Shown in pieces: positions 54,019 to 62,689 of a stretch of 64,000 nucleotides of DNA; positions within the stretch are counted from its first letter, which is position 1; every line of letters starts with the position of its first letter. The notes beneath the pieces were generated by a model. The model made no database searches, was not told the origin of the DNA, and worked only from the letters and a program-made list of their open reading frames with translations. The DNA comes from Brooklawnia cerclae (GTDB taxonomy: Bacteria; Actinomycetota; Actinomycetes; Propionibacteriales; Propionibacteriaceae): NCBI RefSeq assembly GCF_011758645.1, contig NZ_JAAMOZ010000003.1:62001-126000 (forward strand), in the 5' to 3' direction. Position numbers and translations under genes: made by a program.

Positions 54019-55552
54019 CGAGTTCGAGGACGCGGGAGGGGCGCTCCCGGCCTCCGTGGCCGGGGGCGCCGCACCGGCTGTGCGCTGCGTGAACGTCTCG
54101 AAACGGTTCGGCAGCGTCCAGGCCCTCGACGGGGTCGATCTGGAACTGCGGCGCGGGCAGGTGCACGCGCTGGTGGGGGAGAACGGGTCGGGCAAGTCCA
54201 CCCTGACGAAGATCATCGCCGGGGCCTACGAGCCGGACTCGGGTGAGGTGTGGATCGATGGTGATCTGCTGCCCCGCGTCACCCCCAGGGAGGCCCTCAC
54301 CCGCGGGGTCCGCGTGATCTACCAGGACTTCGCGCTGTTCCCGAACATGACGGTCGCCGAGAACATCGGCTTCGAGGGCGACCGGCCAGGCCTGGGCCGT
54401 GTGCCGCGCGCGCGTGCGCGTCAGGCGGCGACCGAATCCCTGGCCCGCCTGGGGCTGGTCATCGACCCCGACACCCGCCTGGGCGACCTGTCGACCGCAG
54501 AACGGCAGCTGGTCGCGATAGCGCGTGCCGTCTCCGGAGAAGGCGACATCATTCTCATGGACGAGCCGACCGCCGCCCTCACCCAGGACGAGATCGACCG
54601 CCTGCTGCGGTCGGTGCGCGCGCTGGCCGCGACCGGGGTGTCGTTCGTCTTCATCAGTCACAAGCTGCGGGAGGTCGTCGAGATCGCCGATCACGTGACG
54701 GTCATCCGCGACGGCCGCCTGATCGCGTCCGGCCCGGCCGACGAGTTCGACCAGGAGCGCATCGGGTTCCTGATGACCGGCGGCCATGTGGTGAACGAGC
54801 GCCGGGCCGTCGTCCCCGACAAGGCCGGTGTGCCCGTGCTGGCCACTCACTCCCTCGGTCTGGGGACCACCTTCACCGACGTCTCGCTCGAACTGCATGC
54901 CGGACGCGTGCTCGGCCTGGCGGGCCTGGTCGGCTGCGGGAAGGGTTCGATAGGCCTGGCCATCGCGGGGTTGATCCCCACCGATGCCGGCACGGTGGAG
55001 TTCCGTGGCCGGCGGATCGCCTCCATGCGGGGCCGCCCCGACCTGCAGTACGTGCCGGATGACCGCCTCACCGAGGGCCTCTACCTCGACTGGTCGATCG
55101 CCGAGAACATCATTCCCAACGACCTGGACGAGGTGCGCGGCCGGATCGGTCTGCTGTCCGGCGCCAGGCAGTTCGCGCTGGCCGAGAAGTGGCGCGACCG
55201 GCTCGCCATCAAGACACCGACGGTCGAGGCGCCCGTGTCGTCCCTGTCGGGGGGCAACCAGCAGCGGGTGCTGCTCGCCCGGTCGTTCGCGCCGGGCCCG
55301 GCCGTGGTCGTCTTCAACAACCCGACCGTCGGTGTCGATGTGGGTTCGCGTGCCGCCATCCACGACCTGATCCGGGCCGTGGCCGATCAGGGGGCCGCGG
55401 TCCTCCTGATCTCGGACGAGCCCGCCGAGGTCGTCTCTCTCAGCGACGAGGTGGCCTTCGTGGTGAAGGGGCACGTGGTGACCATGCGCGACGCCCGGGG
55501 CCTCACCGAGGAGCAGGTCATCGACATCATCTCGACCGGGGCAGCGGCATGA
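53996..55552 (+). CDS. Sugar ABC transporter ATP-binding protein (two NBDs)
   Basis: The product has 518 residues and is a CUT2-type ATPase with two nucleotide-binding domains. The first has Walker A GENGSGKST and Walker B ILMDEPTAAL, but its signature reads LSTAERQ. The second has a degenerate Walker A (GLVGCGKGS) and a canonical LSGGNQQRVLLARS, as usual in this family. The ATG at 53996 lies inside the binding-protein gene (23-bp overlap); the site is weak, and an internal GTG cannot be excluded. It energises the two permeases encoded next. Confidence 0.88.
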   Translation: MQTPTTSDEFEDAGGALPASVAGGAAPAVRCVNVSKRFGSVQALDGVDLELRRGQVHALVGENGSGKSTLTKIIAGAYEPDSGEVWIDGDLLPRVTPREALTRGVRVIYQDFALFPNMTVAENIGFEGDRPGLGRVPRARARQAATESLARLGLVIDPDTRLGDLSTAERQLVAIARAVSGEGDIILMDEPTAALTQDEIDRLLRSVRALAATGVSFVFISHKLREVVEIADHVTVIRDGRLIASGPADEFDQERIGFLMTGGHVVNERRAVVPDKAGVPVLATHSLGLGTTFTDVSLELHAGRVLGLAGLVGCGKGSIGLAIAGLIPTDAGTVEFRGRRIASMRGRPDLQYVPDDRLTEGLYLDWSIAENIIPNDLDEVRGRIGLLSGARQFALAEKWRDRLAIKTPTVEAPVSSLSGGNQQRVLLARSFAPGPAVVVFNNPTVGVDVGSRAAIHDLIRAVADQGAAVLLISDEPAEVVSLSDEVAFVVKGHVVTMRDARGLTEEQVIDIISTGAAA

Positions 55553-56559
55553 ACGCGTCCCTGAAATGGTTCACCGGCCACCGCGAGATGCTGCTCGTGG
55601 TCGTGCTGCTGGTGATCTCTGTGCTGTTCGGGCTTCTCAACCCGAGTTTCTTCTCGGCCGCGCATCTCTTCGGCATCCTGCGCAGCTCGGTGGTGCTCGG
55701 CATCATGGCGCTCGGGGTCATGACGGTGCTCATCACCAACGGCATCGACATCTCCGTGTCGGCCACGGCTGTGGTCGCCATGTACGTGACCACGGTGACG
55801 TTGAATGCGGTTGGCTTCCACGGCACCGTGCTGGTGGCCATACTGCTGGGCTGCCTGATCGGGGCGGTGCTCGGGCTCGTCAATGGCATCCTGGTGGCCT
55901 GGCTCAAGCTGCCTGCCATGATCGTCACCATCGGCACGCTGACCCTCTACCGCGGGGGCCTGCTCGCCTTCGTCGGCACCGAGCGCATCCGGGAGCTGCC
56001 GGCGCAGATGGCCGAGTTCGGCCAGCTCCAGCTGATCCAGGTCTCGTCGGGTGGACGACTGGCGTCCCTGCACGTGTCGGTGCTCGTCTGGATCGTGCTG
56101 GCGATCGGCCTGGCGGTGGTGCTGCGCGACACCTGGTGGGGGCGCTACCTGTACGCGATCGGCGACAACCAGGAGGCGGCGAGCCGCATGGGCGTCAAGC
56201 CCGACCGCATCCGCATCTCGGCGTTCGTGCTGTCGGGGACGATGGCCGGTCTGGCCGGCATCTTCTACGCGTCCATGAACCGGGCTGCCGATCCGTCGAC
56301 CCTCGTCGGATTCGAGATGTCGGTGCTCGCCGCCGTCGTGCTGGGTGGTGCCAACGTCACCGGCGGACGCGGAACCGTGCTGGGCACGGTGCTCGGCGTC
56401 CTGCTGATCACCCTGGTGGGCAACTCGCTGGTGCTGGTCGGCATCCCGTCGGCCTGGCAGCAGCTGTTCGTCGGCGTCTTCCTGCTGTTCGGCGTCGTGA
56501 TGCCCGCCATCCGTGACCGGCGTAACCGGATCAGGCGTGGAGTGGTGGTGGCGGACTGA
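55549..56559 (+). CDS. Sugar ABC transporter permease 1 (RbsC type)
   Basis: The product has 336 residues with about ten helices. The CUT2 permease core ITNGIDISVSATAVVAMYV, the LVNGILVAWLKLPAMIVTIGTLTLYRGG block and the ATPase-contact loop IGDNQEAASRMGVKPDRIR are present. The ATG overlaps the ATPase stop (ATGA). It pairs with permease 2. Confidence 0.92.
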   Translation: MNASLKWFTGHREMLLVVVLLVISVLFGLLNPSFFSAAHLFGILRSSVVLGIMALGVMTVLITNGIDISVSATAVVAMYVTTVTLNAVGFHGTVLVAILLGCLIGAVLGLVNGILVAWLKLPAMIVTIGTLTLYRGGLLAFVGTERIRELPAQMAEFGQLQLIQVSSGGRLASLHVSVLVWIVLAIGLAVVLRDTWWGRYLYAIGDNQEAASRMGVKPDRIRISAFVLSGTMAGLAGIFYASMNRAADPSTLVGFEMSVLAAVVLGGANVTGGRGTVLGTVLGVLLITLVGNSLVLVGIPSAWQQLFVGVFLLFGVVMPAIRDRRNRIRRGVVVAD

Positions 56560-57590
56560 TGCAATCGAGATTCGGCCCCCGTGCCCACACCTGGTCGCTG
56601 ATCGGCCTCGTGCTGGGCCTCACCGTACTGTTGAGCGCGCTCGCGCCGCAGACCTTCCCGACGGTCGGCAACCTGCAGTCGATGGCCGTGCAGATCGCGC
56701 CGCTGGGTCTGCTGGCCCTGTGTATCGCGATCACCTTCCTCATCGGCGGCATCGACCTGTCGTGCGTCAACGTGGCCAACGGGTCGGCGGTGATCGCCGC
56801 GCTCGTGATGAACGCCCTGGCCCCGTCGACAGGGGCAGGCCCGGCCACCGCGATCGGGCTCGTCGCGGCCTTGTGCACCGGGCTGCTGGCCGGGCTGGTC
56901 AACGGGCTGGTCATCGCGATGCTGCGGGTGCATCCGATCCCGACCACCCTGGGAACCTCTGCGGTGTTCCTGGGCATCTTCACCGGCATCACCAACGGCA
57001 GCACGGTCTTCGGCCAGGGGACGCTGGGCTCGCTCAGCACGAGCACGGTGGCGCTGCTGCCACTGTCGTTCTGGGTATTCCTGCTCGCCGTGGCCGCGTT
57101 GATGGTGGTGACGCAGCGCACCCGGCTCGGATTCCGGCTGTACGCGATCGGGGAATCGACCAGGGTCTCACGGTTCGCCCGTATGCGGGTCGAGCGCGAC
57201 CAGGTGATCGCCTACATGATCTCGGGGCTGTTCGCCTCGCTGGCAGGGATACTGCTGTTCGCGGGGCTGAACGCGGCCAACGTCTCGTTCGGCTCGTCCT
57301 ACCTCACGCAGGCACTGCTCATCGCGGTCATCGCCGGCATGGACCCCTACGGTGGCTCGGGGCGCGTCGGCATGGTCGCGCTCGCGGCGATCGCGGCCCA
57401 GGAACTCCAGACCGGTCTCAACATGGTGCTCGGAGGATGGAGCGGCTCGGCCTTCGCGTCCGACTTCGCCTGGGGCGTCCTGCTCATCGCCATCCTCGGT
57501 TTCTCGCGGTGGCTGGGTCGGCGCACGGCTCGCAGGCGTCGGGAGCAGGCCACGGCGGCCCTTGTCGCCGACGGAGCGCAGGGCTCCTGA
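56559..57590 (+). CDS. Sugar ABC transporter permease 2 (RbsC type)
   Basis: The product has 343 residues with about ten helices. It has the CUT2 permease core FLIGGIDLSCVNVANGSAVIA and VNGLVIAMLRVHPIPTTLGTSAVF, and the coupling loop AIGESTRVSRFARMRVER. The ATG overlaps the previous stop by one base (TGATG). Two different permease genes in tandem indicate a heterodimeric channel, as in AI-2, rhamnose and erythritol-type importers. Confidence 0.92.
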   Translation: MQSRFGPRAHTWSLIGLVLGLTVLLSALAPQTFPTVGNLQSMAVQIAPLGLLALCIAITFLIGGIDLSCVNVANGSAVIAALVMNALAPSTGAGPATAIGLVAALCTGLLAGLVNGLVIAMLRVHPIPTTLGTSAVFLGIFTGITNGSTVFGQGTLGSLSTSTVALLPLSFWVFLLAVAALMVVTQRTRLGFRLYAIGESTRVSRFARMRVERDQVIAYMISGLFASLAGILLFAGLNAANVSFGSSYLTQALLIAVIAGMDPYGGSGRVGMVALAAIAAQELQTGLNMVLGGWSGSAFASDFAWGVLLIAILGFSRWLGRRTARRRREQATAALVADGAQGS

Positions 57591-57674
57591 GCAACATGCC
57601 GCTTTCGTCTGTTTCGAATGCCATGGTGGATGAAGGAGATTCATCACGGGGTTCTTTCTGGAAGGACGATGACA

Positions 57675-58442
57675 ATGGCCAGTGTCAGCCGCATCGAGTA
57701 CGGACCCGGGGCCGACCAATACGTAGAGATGTCTCGGGTCGACGACCCTCGCGCGACGGTCATGCTCGTCCATGGCGGGTACTGGCGCGAGTCGGTGACC
57801 CTCACCGGTCTACGGCCGTTGGCCGAGCACCTGGTGGGGAGGGGGTTCGACGTCGCGAACGTGGAGTATCGGCGCGGCCCGGTCGCGGGGGCATGGCCGA
57901 TCGTCCGGGACGACGTGCGGGCCGCGACAGCGGCGTTGCGCTCGTGGGTACGAGGGCCCCGGCTCATCGGTGTCGGCCACTCCGTCGGTGGGGAACTCGT
58001 GCTGTTGGCAGCCGACCTGCTGGACGCCGTCGTCGGGCTGGCACCTGTCACCGACACCGCTCGTGTGCACGACGAGGCACTGGGGGACGATGCCACGCTC
58101 GGCTACTTCGGTGTGCCCCCGCGGGAGGCGCCGAGGGCCTATCGGGAGTCGTCCCCATTGCACTGCCCCCCACCGCGCGTGCCCACCCTGCTCGTCCACG
58201 GGGCGCCGGACGACCGTGTGCCGCTGACACACACACTTGACTACCTGAACGCCCATCGGAAGGCCCCGATCGACCTGGTCGTCGATCACGGCGCCGACCA
58301 CTTCGACGTCATCGACCCGACGCACCCGCTGTGGCGCCAGGTCGACGCCTGGCTCGACGGGATCGCGGCCCCCCGATCGGGCTCCGCCCGTGTCGCGGAC
58401 GCCGCTCTCGGCTGGCCCGAGAAGGTGCTATGGGGCTCGTGA
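57675..58442 (+). CDS. Alpha/beta-hydrolase, kynurenine formamidase-like
   Basis: The product has 255 residues. The oxyanion motif HGGYW (in VMLVHGGYWRESV) and the nucleophile elbow GVGHSVGGEL (Ser about 108) match the arylformamidase group, with Asp in HGAPDDRVP and His in GADHFDVIDP completing the triad. The family hydrolyses N-formylkynurenine, but no other kynurenine gene is present here. The start is taken as the ATG at 57675 with AAGGA about eight bases away; an ATG two codons upstream is closer to that site. It is cytoplasmic. Confidence 0.8.
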   Translation: MASVSRIEYGPGADQYVEMSRVDDPRATVMLVHGGYWRESVTLTGLRPLAEHLVGRGFDVANVEYRRGPVAGAWPIVRDDVRAATAALRSWVRGPRLIGVGHSVGGELVLLAADLLDAVVGLAPVTDTARVHDEALGDDATLGYFGVPPREAPRAYRESSPLHCPPPRVPTLLVHGAPDDRVPLTHTLDYLNAHRKAPIDLVVDHGADHFDVIDPTHPLWRQVDAWLDGIAAPRSGSARVADAALGWPEKVLWGS

Positions 58443-58467
58443 CAGTGCCCGGCGCTAGGGTTGGGAC

Positions 58468-59982
58468 ATGAACGCGACACAGTCGACCCCGCTGGTTGTC
58501 CAGACGGTCTCCGAGCCGCAGCGCAAGGATGTCGAGGACTCGCTCGTGACCACGCGTCACACGATCGAGACGACCGATGGGACGCTTTCGTATACCGCGC
58601 GCACCGGACGCGTCGTCGTGGGCGAGGAGGAGTCGACCGACGGCGTGTTCGGCGGGCTCGCCCAGCGGGCCCAGCTCGGCGTCACCGCCTACACGCTGGA
58701 CGACGCCGATGTGGCGACCCGCCCGATCACGTTCTGTTTCAACGGCGGGCCGGGATCGGCCTCCCTGTGGCTGCACCTGGGGCTCGTCGGCCCGAGGATC
58801 GTCGACGTGGGCGACGTCGGTGCCCTCGTGCCGCCGCCGTACCGGCTGGCCGACAACCCGCACACCCTGCTGCGCGACACCGATCTGGTCGTGATAGACG
58901 CGATGAGCACGGGCTACAGCCGCGTGGTCGAGGGGCGCAAGGCCAAGGACTGGCACGGGTGGAAAGCTGACGTGGCGCAGTTCAGTGAACTCATCCGCCT
59001 GTGGATCACGCGCGAGGACCGCTGGATGAGCCCCAAGTTCCTGCTCGGCGAGAGCTATGGCACGGTGCGCGCGGTCTCGGTGGCACAGAAACTGCAGGAC
59101 GACTTCGGCTGCTACCTCAACGGCATCATCCTGCTGTCGAGCGTCGTGGACTTCGGGTCACAGGATTTCGACAACCCCCGTTGGGACGAGGCCTGCGTCA
59201 ACTTCCTGCCGACCTATGCCTCGATCGCCTGGTACCACGGCAAGCATCCCTACCGAAGCCTGGGAGAGGTGCGCGCGGAGGCCGAGGCGTTCGCCGATGA
59301 GCCCTACCGCCTGGCGCTGGCCAAGGGGCGCAGGCTTCCCGCGGACGAGCGCAAGGCCGTCGTGGCGAAGCTCGCGGCGCTGACGGGGCTGGACGAGGCA
59401 TATGTCGAGCGCACGAACCTGCGGATCGAGCATGCGCGGTTCTGTGAGGAACTGTTGCGCGACCAGGGGCTGATCGTCGGGCGCATCGACGGCCGGTTCA
59501 CCGGCCCGGCCCGGTCGGCCACGGAAGAAGCGATGGACACCGATCCGAGCAGCGATCAGACGCTCGGCCCCTTCACTGCGGCACTGCACCACTATCTGCG
59601 TTCGGAACTGGGCAGCACCGAGGAGATGAACTACCAGGTGGCCGCCGAGCTGTGGAAGGACTGGAGCTACAAGGAGTTCGAGGGTCGGCCGGTGAACGTG
59701 GCCGACAAGCTGGAACGCGTCATGCGGGCCAACGCCGCCTGCCGCGTGCGGATCGAGTACGGCTACTACGATCTCGCGACACCGTACTGTGCCGCCCGCG
59801 ACATGGTTGACCACCTTCACCTGCCGGACGAGGCCTTCGACCGGATCGAGCACGCCTGGTTCGAGACGGGGCACATGCCCTACCTGCACGGCCCCTCCCG
59901 GGAGCGCGAGGCGGACGAGCAGTGTGCCTTCATCCGGTCCGCCTCCGGGCGCTTCGCCCGTTCGGCATCCGGGCCGCGATAG
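58468..59982 (+). CDS. S10-family serine carboxypeptidase-like protein
   Basis: The product has 504 residues. S10 hallmarks are FNGGPGSASLWLHLGLVGPR, the nucleophile in LLGESYGTVRA, and the Asp/His region YGYYDLATPYC and WFETGHMPYLHG. Fungal and plant S10 enzymes are secreted or vacuolar, whereas this protein has no signal peptide and should act in the cytoplasm. It would remove C-terminal residues from peptides, perhaps at low pH optimum. Leaderless S10 proteins occur in many bacteria without a known role. It begins at the first ATG behind TTGGG. Confidence 0.85.
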   Translation: MNATQSTPLVVQTVSEPQRKDVEDSLVTTRHTIETTDGTLSYTARTGRVVVGEEESTDGVFGGLAQRAQLGVTAYTLDDADVATRPITFCFNGGPGSASLWLHLGLVGPRIVDVGDVGALVPPPYRLADNPHTLLRDTDLVVIDAMSTGYSRVVEGRKAKDWHGWKADVAQFSELIRLWITREDRWMSPKFLLGESYGTVRAVSVAQKLQDDFGCYLNGIILLSSVVDFGSQDFDNPRWDEACVNFLPTYASIAWYHGKHPYRSLGEVRAEAEAFADEPYRLALAKGRRLPADERKAVVAKLAALTGLDEAYVERTNLRIEHARFCEELLRDQGLIVGRIDGRFTGPARSATEEAMDTDPSSDQTLGPFTAALHHYLRSELGSTEEMNYQVAAELWKDWSYKEFEGRPVNVADKLERVMRANAACRVRIEYGYYDLATPYCAARDMVDHLHLPDEAFDRIEHAWFETGHMPYLHGPSREREADEQCAFIRSASGRFARSASGPR

Positions 59983-59991
59983 GACTGGCGG

Positions 59992-61182
59992 GTGTTGTCG
60001 TCCGAGCAGGAGGCAGGCGAACCGGGGGAGCCGCAAGCGGACGCCCCGACGCCTGATCGGGTGGAAGGCTGGAACGCGGAGCTCGAAGGCCCGCCCACCC
60101 AGGTACTCCCGGCCGTCGTCGGCCCCTTCGACGCACCTGTCGTGATGCCCGATCCCGTGGCGGCGCCCGGTCCCGCGGGGGAGCCGGAGACTGTGGTGGC
60201 GCCGAACTCCGCAGCCGACCCGTACGAGATCGTGGCGGCGCCACCGGCCGAGAAATCCCCGGTCGAGGAGCCCCCGGTCGAGGTGGACGACGATGTCACG
60301 GAGGTGGCATTGCCCCGGGTGACCGAGGACGCCGCCGTGACTGCCACGATCGACGAGGAGGTCGTCGAGGCGGCGGCATCCCCGACGGGTGAGCCCGCTG
60401 CCGAGTCGCCGGCGGCCGTGATCCACGAGCCTGTGACCGTCGTCCCCGAGACGAGGCCGGCACCGGTCGCGGCCGTCTTGTCGGCGCCTGTCACGCCGCC
60501 GTCACGGGAGGTGGATGACGAGGCGACCGCGATGTCCGACCTCCTCGCCGACGAGCGGCCACCGGCTTCCGGGAGAGGCGCGCGGCGCGCATTGCGAACG
60601 GCATGGATCGTCCTGCTCGTGGTCGTGCTCGCGGCCGGTGCCTGGGCCGCCTGGTTGCTCGTCGGCACGAATCAGCTGGCCAGGAACACCGCGAATCACC
60701 TGATCGACGACTACTTCGCGTCCTGCGACAGTGGTGGGGACGCGCAGGTCGTGGGCGTCCTCAGCCTGCCCGACCTCGATGGGGAGTCCTGGCCGATCGT
60801 CACCGGATCCGATGACGACGCGCTGTCGGCAGGAGTCGCCTGGTATCCCTCGACGGCCGAACCCGGCGAGGTGGGCAACACGGTCGTGGCGGGTTATCGG
60901 CTCGCCCACGGTGAACCGTTCCGCCACTTGCTCGACCTCGACGCCGGTGATCGCGTGCAGATCGAGACCTGTGATCAGGTGCTCACCTACGTGATCGAGG
61001 TCGCGCCGCGCGATCTCACCGTCGGCGACCACGACGACTGGGTGATGGATGCGGTGCCCGGCGACCCAGGGCGGCTGCCCACTGCGTCCATGGTCACCCT
61101 GGTCACCAGCCAGGACCTGCTGCCCACGAGCGACCGCTCGGTCGGCTTCGCGCGCCTCGACGAGGCCCAGCCCCGTTCATAG
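59992..61182 (+). CDS. Sortase-like membrane protein lacking catalytic residues
   Basis: The product has 396 residues. A 200-residue Pro/Ala/Glu-rich cytoplasmic region precedes one membrane helix (about 204-224). The outer part resembles class E-type sortases: GVLSLPDLDGESWPI, PGEVGNTVVAGYRLAHGEPFRHLLDLDAGDRV in part, and VTLVTSQDLLPTSDR. The usual catalytic His (AGHR) is Tyr302, and the usual Cys (TLXTC) is Ser373; only an Arg (Arg382) remains in place. It is therefore unlikely to be an active transpeptidase. The GTG at 59992 follows the peptidase stop by nine bases. A structural or binding role is inferred. Confidence 0.75.
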   Translation: MLSSEQEAGEPGEPQADAPTPDRVEGWNAELEGPPTQVLPAVVGPFDAPVVMPDPVAAPGPAGEPETVVAPNSAADPYEIVAAPPAEKSPVEEPPVEVDDDVTEVALPRVTEDAAVTATIDEEVVEAAASPTGEPAAESPAAVIHEPVTVVPETRPAPVAAVLSAPVTPPSREVDDEATAMSDLLADERPPASGRGARRALRTAWIVLLVVVLAAGAWAAWLLVGTNQLARNTANHLIDDYFASCDSGGDAQVVGVLSLPDLDGESWPIVTGSDDDALSAGVAWYPSTAEPGEVGNTVVAGYRLAHGEPFRHLLDLDAGDRVQIETCDQVLTYVIEVAPRDLTVGDHDDWVMDAVPGDPGRLPTASMVTLVTSQDLLPTSDRSVGFARLDEAQPRS

Positions 61183-61228
61183 ACCACGAGGAGCGGTCGG
61201 AAGGACGCGGCCGCTAGGCTCGGATCCT

Positions 61229-61768
61229 ATGAGCGATCGCAAGCAGCTGCTGGACCTGATCAACGACCTGGCCATCGTGCGTGGCCGCGTGACGCTGGCG
61301 TCCGGTAAAGAGGCCGACTACTACATCGACATGCGGCGTATCACCCTCGACGGTGTGGCCTCCCCTCTTGTCGGGCGTGTCATGCGCGAGCTGGTCGCCG
61401 ATTGGGACTTCGTCGCCGTCGGTGGGCTGACGATGGGTGCGGACCCGGTCGCCACAGCGATGCTGCATGCTGCCTCAGCCGCGGGGGAGCGGTTGGACGC
61501 GTTCGTCGTGCGCAAGGAGACCAAGGCCCACGGCCTCAACAAGCGGATCGAGGGCCCGAACGTCGTCGGCCGCCGGGTGCTCGTGCTGGAGGACACCTCG
61601 ACCACTGGCGGGTCGGCGCTCACGGCCGCCGAGGCGCTGCGCGCGGTGGGGGCCGAGGTCGTCGGCGTGGCCGGCATCGTCGATCGTGCCACCGGTGCCG
61701 CCGAAGCGATCGAGGCGGCCGGAATGCCCTACCGCTACGCGTTCGGTTTGGATGACCTACGGCTGTGA
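61229..61768 (+). CDS. pyrE: Orotate phosphoribosyltransferase
   Basis: The product has 179 residues. It joins orotate and PRPP to make orotidine 5-phosphate in pyrimidine synthesis. The PRPP-binding motif is VLVLEDTSTTGGSALTAAEA, and the flexible loop RKETKAHGLNKRIEG carries the catalytic lysines. The ATG at 61229 opens MSDRKQLLDLIND. Its end overlaps the methyltransferase gene by GTGA. It stands apart from other pyr genes, as often seen in actinobacteria. Confidence 0.95.
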   Translation: MSDRKQLLDLINDLAIVRGRVTLASGKEADYYIDMRRITLDGVASPLVGRVMRELVADWDFVAVGGLTMGADPVATAMLHAASAAGERLDAFVVRKETKAHGLNKRIEGPNVVGRRVLVLEDTSTTGGSALTAAEALRAVGAEVVGVAGIVDRATGAAEAIEAAGMPYRYAFGLDDLRL

Positions 61769-62469
61769 GCCGGGACGACGACCCCGGCGTGACGAAGGAC
61801 GAGCCGCAGCTCCACGGGGATGACAACGACCCCCACGACCCCACCGTGCCCGATGTCGGCGTGGGCCCGCACCCTCTGCCCTGGCCGACCGACCCGCGCC
61901 TCGACCCCGAGTTGCTCGCCGCCGGCGATCGCCGCAACGTGGTCGACGGATATCGGTACTGGACGATGGACGCGATCCGCGCCGACCTGGCAGCGCGGCG
62001 GGGGGCATGGCGTCCGGCACGGTTGCAGGTGGCCATCCAGAACTGGCAGCACGACTTCAACATCGGGTCGATCATCCGGACGGCCAACGCCTTCGACGTG
62101 GAGACCGTGCACATCGTCGGACGTCGCCGCTGGAACCGCCGCGGAGCCATGGTGACCGATCGCTACCTCGATGTCGTCCACCAGCCCGACGAACGGGCAC
62201 TGGCCGATCACTGCCGGGCGGAGGGCCTCGTCCTGGTCGGCGTAGACAACCTGCCGGGTTCGCGGCCCCTCGAGACTTTCGTCCTGCCCGAGGCGTGCTG
62301 CCTGGTGTTCGGGTCGGAGGGCCCCGGGCTCACCGAAGCCATGGTCGCCGAGTGCGAATCCCTGGTGGCGATAAGCCAGTACGGGTCGACGCGCTCGCTC
62401 AATGCCGGGGCCGCGGCGGCCATCGCGATGCACCACTGGATGGTTCAGCACGTGCCGCACGAGGGCTGA
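61765..62469 (+). CDS. TrmH/SpoU-family RNA 2'-O-methyltransferase
   Basis: The product has 234 residues and belongs to the SPOUT class. Motif 1 is FNIGSIIRTANAF, motif 2 is LVFGSEGPGLTE, and motif 3 is STRSLNAGAAAAIAMHHW, which forms the knotted SAM site. The acidic 60-residue N-terminal extension is unusual. The GTG start overlaps pyrE (GTGA). The tRNA or rRNA target is unknown. Confidence 0.88.
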   Translation: MSRDDDPGVTKDEPQLHGDDNDPHDPTVPDVGVGPHPLPWPTDPRLDPELLAAGDRRNVVDGYRYWTMDAIRADLAARRGAWRPARLQVAIQNWQHDFNIGSIIRTANAFDVETVHIVGRRRWNRRGAMVTDRYLDVVHQPDERALADHCRAEGLVLVGVDNLPGSRPLETFVLPEACCLVFGSEGPGLTEAMVAECESLVAISQYGSTRSLNAGAAAAIAMHHWMVQHVPHEG

Positions 62470-62555
62470 TCCCGTCGGTTCCGCCTCGTTTCGTGCCCGA
62501 TCCCGCTCCCTCGGACCCCAGCTGTGGCGTGTTCAGCCCGACCGCCCGTGACTGA

Positions 62556-62646
62556 GTTCCTTCAAACTTGTGCGGTCGCTCGGTTCGTGCTGCATCACAC
62601 GTAGTCGGAGCGATTCGGTCGGCTGACGGCGAAGAATTGAAGGAAC
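62556..62646. repeat. Palindromic element with GTTCCTTCAA ends, copy 2
   Basis: GTTCCTTCAA at 62556 and TTGAAGGAAC ending at 62646 match the copy at 49395-49486, while the interiors are only partly similar. It lies in the gap between the convergent methyltransferase and MATE genes, where it could terminate both. Both copies are followed by a GTCACG sequence. Confidence 0.75.
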
Positions 62647-62689
62647 GTGGTCACGCCGGGACGAGCAGACCTCGCTCAAGAGGCCGGGG

